Shown here piece after piece: positions 63,307 to 64,000 of a stretch of 64,000 bases of DNA; the first letter of the stretch is position 1; each line of letters opens with the position of its first letter. A program made the position numbers and the translations under genes. Where the stretch lies: NCBI RefSeq assembly GCF_014698795.1, contig NZ_JACJTR010000001.1, positions 248,001 to 312,000 on the forward strand. Reading direction: 5' to 3'. This DNA comes from Nostoc sp. FACHB-892. GTDB lineage: Bacteria > Cyanobacteriota > Cyanobacteriia > Cyanobacteriales > Nostocaceae. Under the pieces are notes generated by a model. It made no database searches, was not told the origin of the DNA, and was given only the letters and a program-made list of their open reading frames with translations.

Positions 63307-63912
63307 ATGATGAGCGATCGCGACTACACATTAATCATTGACAAAAGTGGTAGTATGTCCACACCTGACCAAGTGGGTGGTAGAAGTAGATGGGAAATTG
63401 CTCAAGAGTCTACTCTCGCTTTGGCAAGAAAGGCCGAACAGTTTGACCCCGATGGCATCACTGTTTATGTGTTTTCTGGTAGATTTAAACGCTACGATGA
63501 TGTCACCTCAGCCAAAGTCGCACAGATATTTCTCGAAAATGACCCTGCTGGGACAACAAACTTAGCAAGTGTACTTCAAGATGCGCTTAATAACTACTTT
63601 CAACGCAAAGCTGCTGGTAAAACCAAGCCAAACGGAGAGACGATTTTAGTCATCACCGACGGTGAACCAGACGATCGCAAAGCTGTGTTTGAAGTAATTA
63701 TTCATGCGACTCGCCAGATGGAACGTGATGAAGAACTAGCAATTTCAATCATTCAAGTAGGTTCAGATGCCCAAGCAACTAAGTTCCTGAAAGCTTTGGA
63801 TGACCAGTTGCAAAGTGTCGGCGCTAAATTTGATATTTGCGACACAGTTACTTTAGACGACTTAGAAGAAATGAGCCTTGTAGATGTATTAACAAACGCA
63901 ATAACTGACTAA
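63307..63912 (+). CDS. von Willebrand factor A domain protein
   Basis: A 201-residue protein (ATG with AGGA seven bases upstream; the next Met is equally possible). A full VWA fold with MIDAS residues: DKSGSMS, the T of GTTNL, and D of ITDGEPDD. It resembles TerY-type VWA proteins of tellurite/stress operons. A second such gene starts just downstream with a similar N-terminus. Metal-dependent protein binding is the likely role; partner unknown. Confidence 0.87.
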   Translation: MMSDRDYTLIIDKSGSMSTPDQVGGRSRWEIAQESTLALARKAEQFDPDGITVYVFSGRFKRYDDVTSAKVAQIFLENDPAGTTNLASVLQDALNNYFQRKAAGKTKPNGETILVITDGEPDDRKAVFEVIIHATRQMERDEELAISIIQVGSDAQATKFLKALDDQLQSVGAKFDICDTVTLDDLEEMSLVDVLTNAITD

Positions 63913-63968
63913 TGCATCTATCAGCCCAAAGTCTAATAAATATTGGCTCTTAAACGGAGAAATGAATA

Positions 63969-64000
63969 ATGCTAGAAAATCGTGACTATACCTTGATTAT
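63969..64000 (+). CDS. von Willebrand A domain protein, 5' end only
   Basis: ATG at 63969 with GGAGA eight bases upstream. The first residues MLENRDYTLI match the start of the gene at 63307 (SDRDYTLIID). The rest lies beyond the window. It indicates a tandem VWA gene pair in one transcript. Confidence 0.75.
   Translation, partial: MLENRDYTLI

Overview
The window is chromosomal DNA of a filamentous, Nostoc-like cyanobacterium. Several things point there. The HIP1 octamer GCGATCGC recurs throughout. There is a photosystem II D1 gene, an NDH-1 maturation factor (CRR6), and cyanobacterial families such as DUF760, DUF3685, DUF3124, PEP-CTERM and the Mo-nitrogenase C-terminal-like domain. Dispersed repeats typical of Nostocales are abundant: heptamer tandem repeats, GCGTCTC-type palindromic repeats and small inverted-repeat elements. 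Genes are mostly single units or pairs with long, repeat-rich spacers.

Layout. 0-8 kb: a broken-off mercuric-reductase-like flavoprotein, a phytol-kinase-family protein, a receiver/DUF3685 protein divergent from a 1045-residue NACHT/pentapeptide-repeat STAND protein, a PerR-like Fur regulator and CRR6. 8-19 kb: glycosyltransferase 9, ispD, scpB, DUF760, an HtrA protease, a LysM/M23 peptidase, an isochorismatase-like hydrolase, ispG and a C-terminal processing protease. 19-24.4 kb: a secreted NucA-type nuclease facing a gene for its NuiA-type inhibitor, then a Uma2 protein, a prohibitin-like protein and a decayed strip with three gene remnants, one a copy of the tail of the neighbouring EF-G-like gene. 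24.4-32 kb: EF-G-like GTPase, TPR protein, PsiE, an atypical psbA with an inverted-repeat element upstream, and an ACT-malic enzyme. 32-41 kb: PhoD-like phosphatase, a stress protein, a TrkA-type K+ regulator, a DUF3124 lipoprotein, and two CPA1 antiporters flanking a DUF389 protein. 41.5-46.3 kb: a three-gene minus-strand operon (COX-like haem peroxidase, catalase-related protein, GMC oxidoreductase) that looks like an oxylipin pathway. 47-48 kb: a dead ISAs1-family element with very long inverted repeats. 48.8-53.8 kb: adenosine-deaminase-like protein, mutL, a PEP-CTERM protein and Uma2. 54-59 kb: a cluster of stress-type genes (GlsB/YeaQ, CsbD, TIGR02587/TIGR02588 pair, stress/ChaB fusion, Dps, low-temperature-induced protein). 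59.6-64 kb: a GCS2-like ligase, a TerB/nitrogenase-C-like protein, obgE and tandem von Willebrand A proteins.

The points most worth following are the peroxidase/catalase/GMC operon, the unusual D1 variant, the nuclease/inhibitor pair, and the number of repeats that sit in frame inside coding sequences (mutL, DUF3685, NACHT, EF-G-like). All calls rest on reading the sequence and on recall of family motifs; no database search was run.
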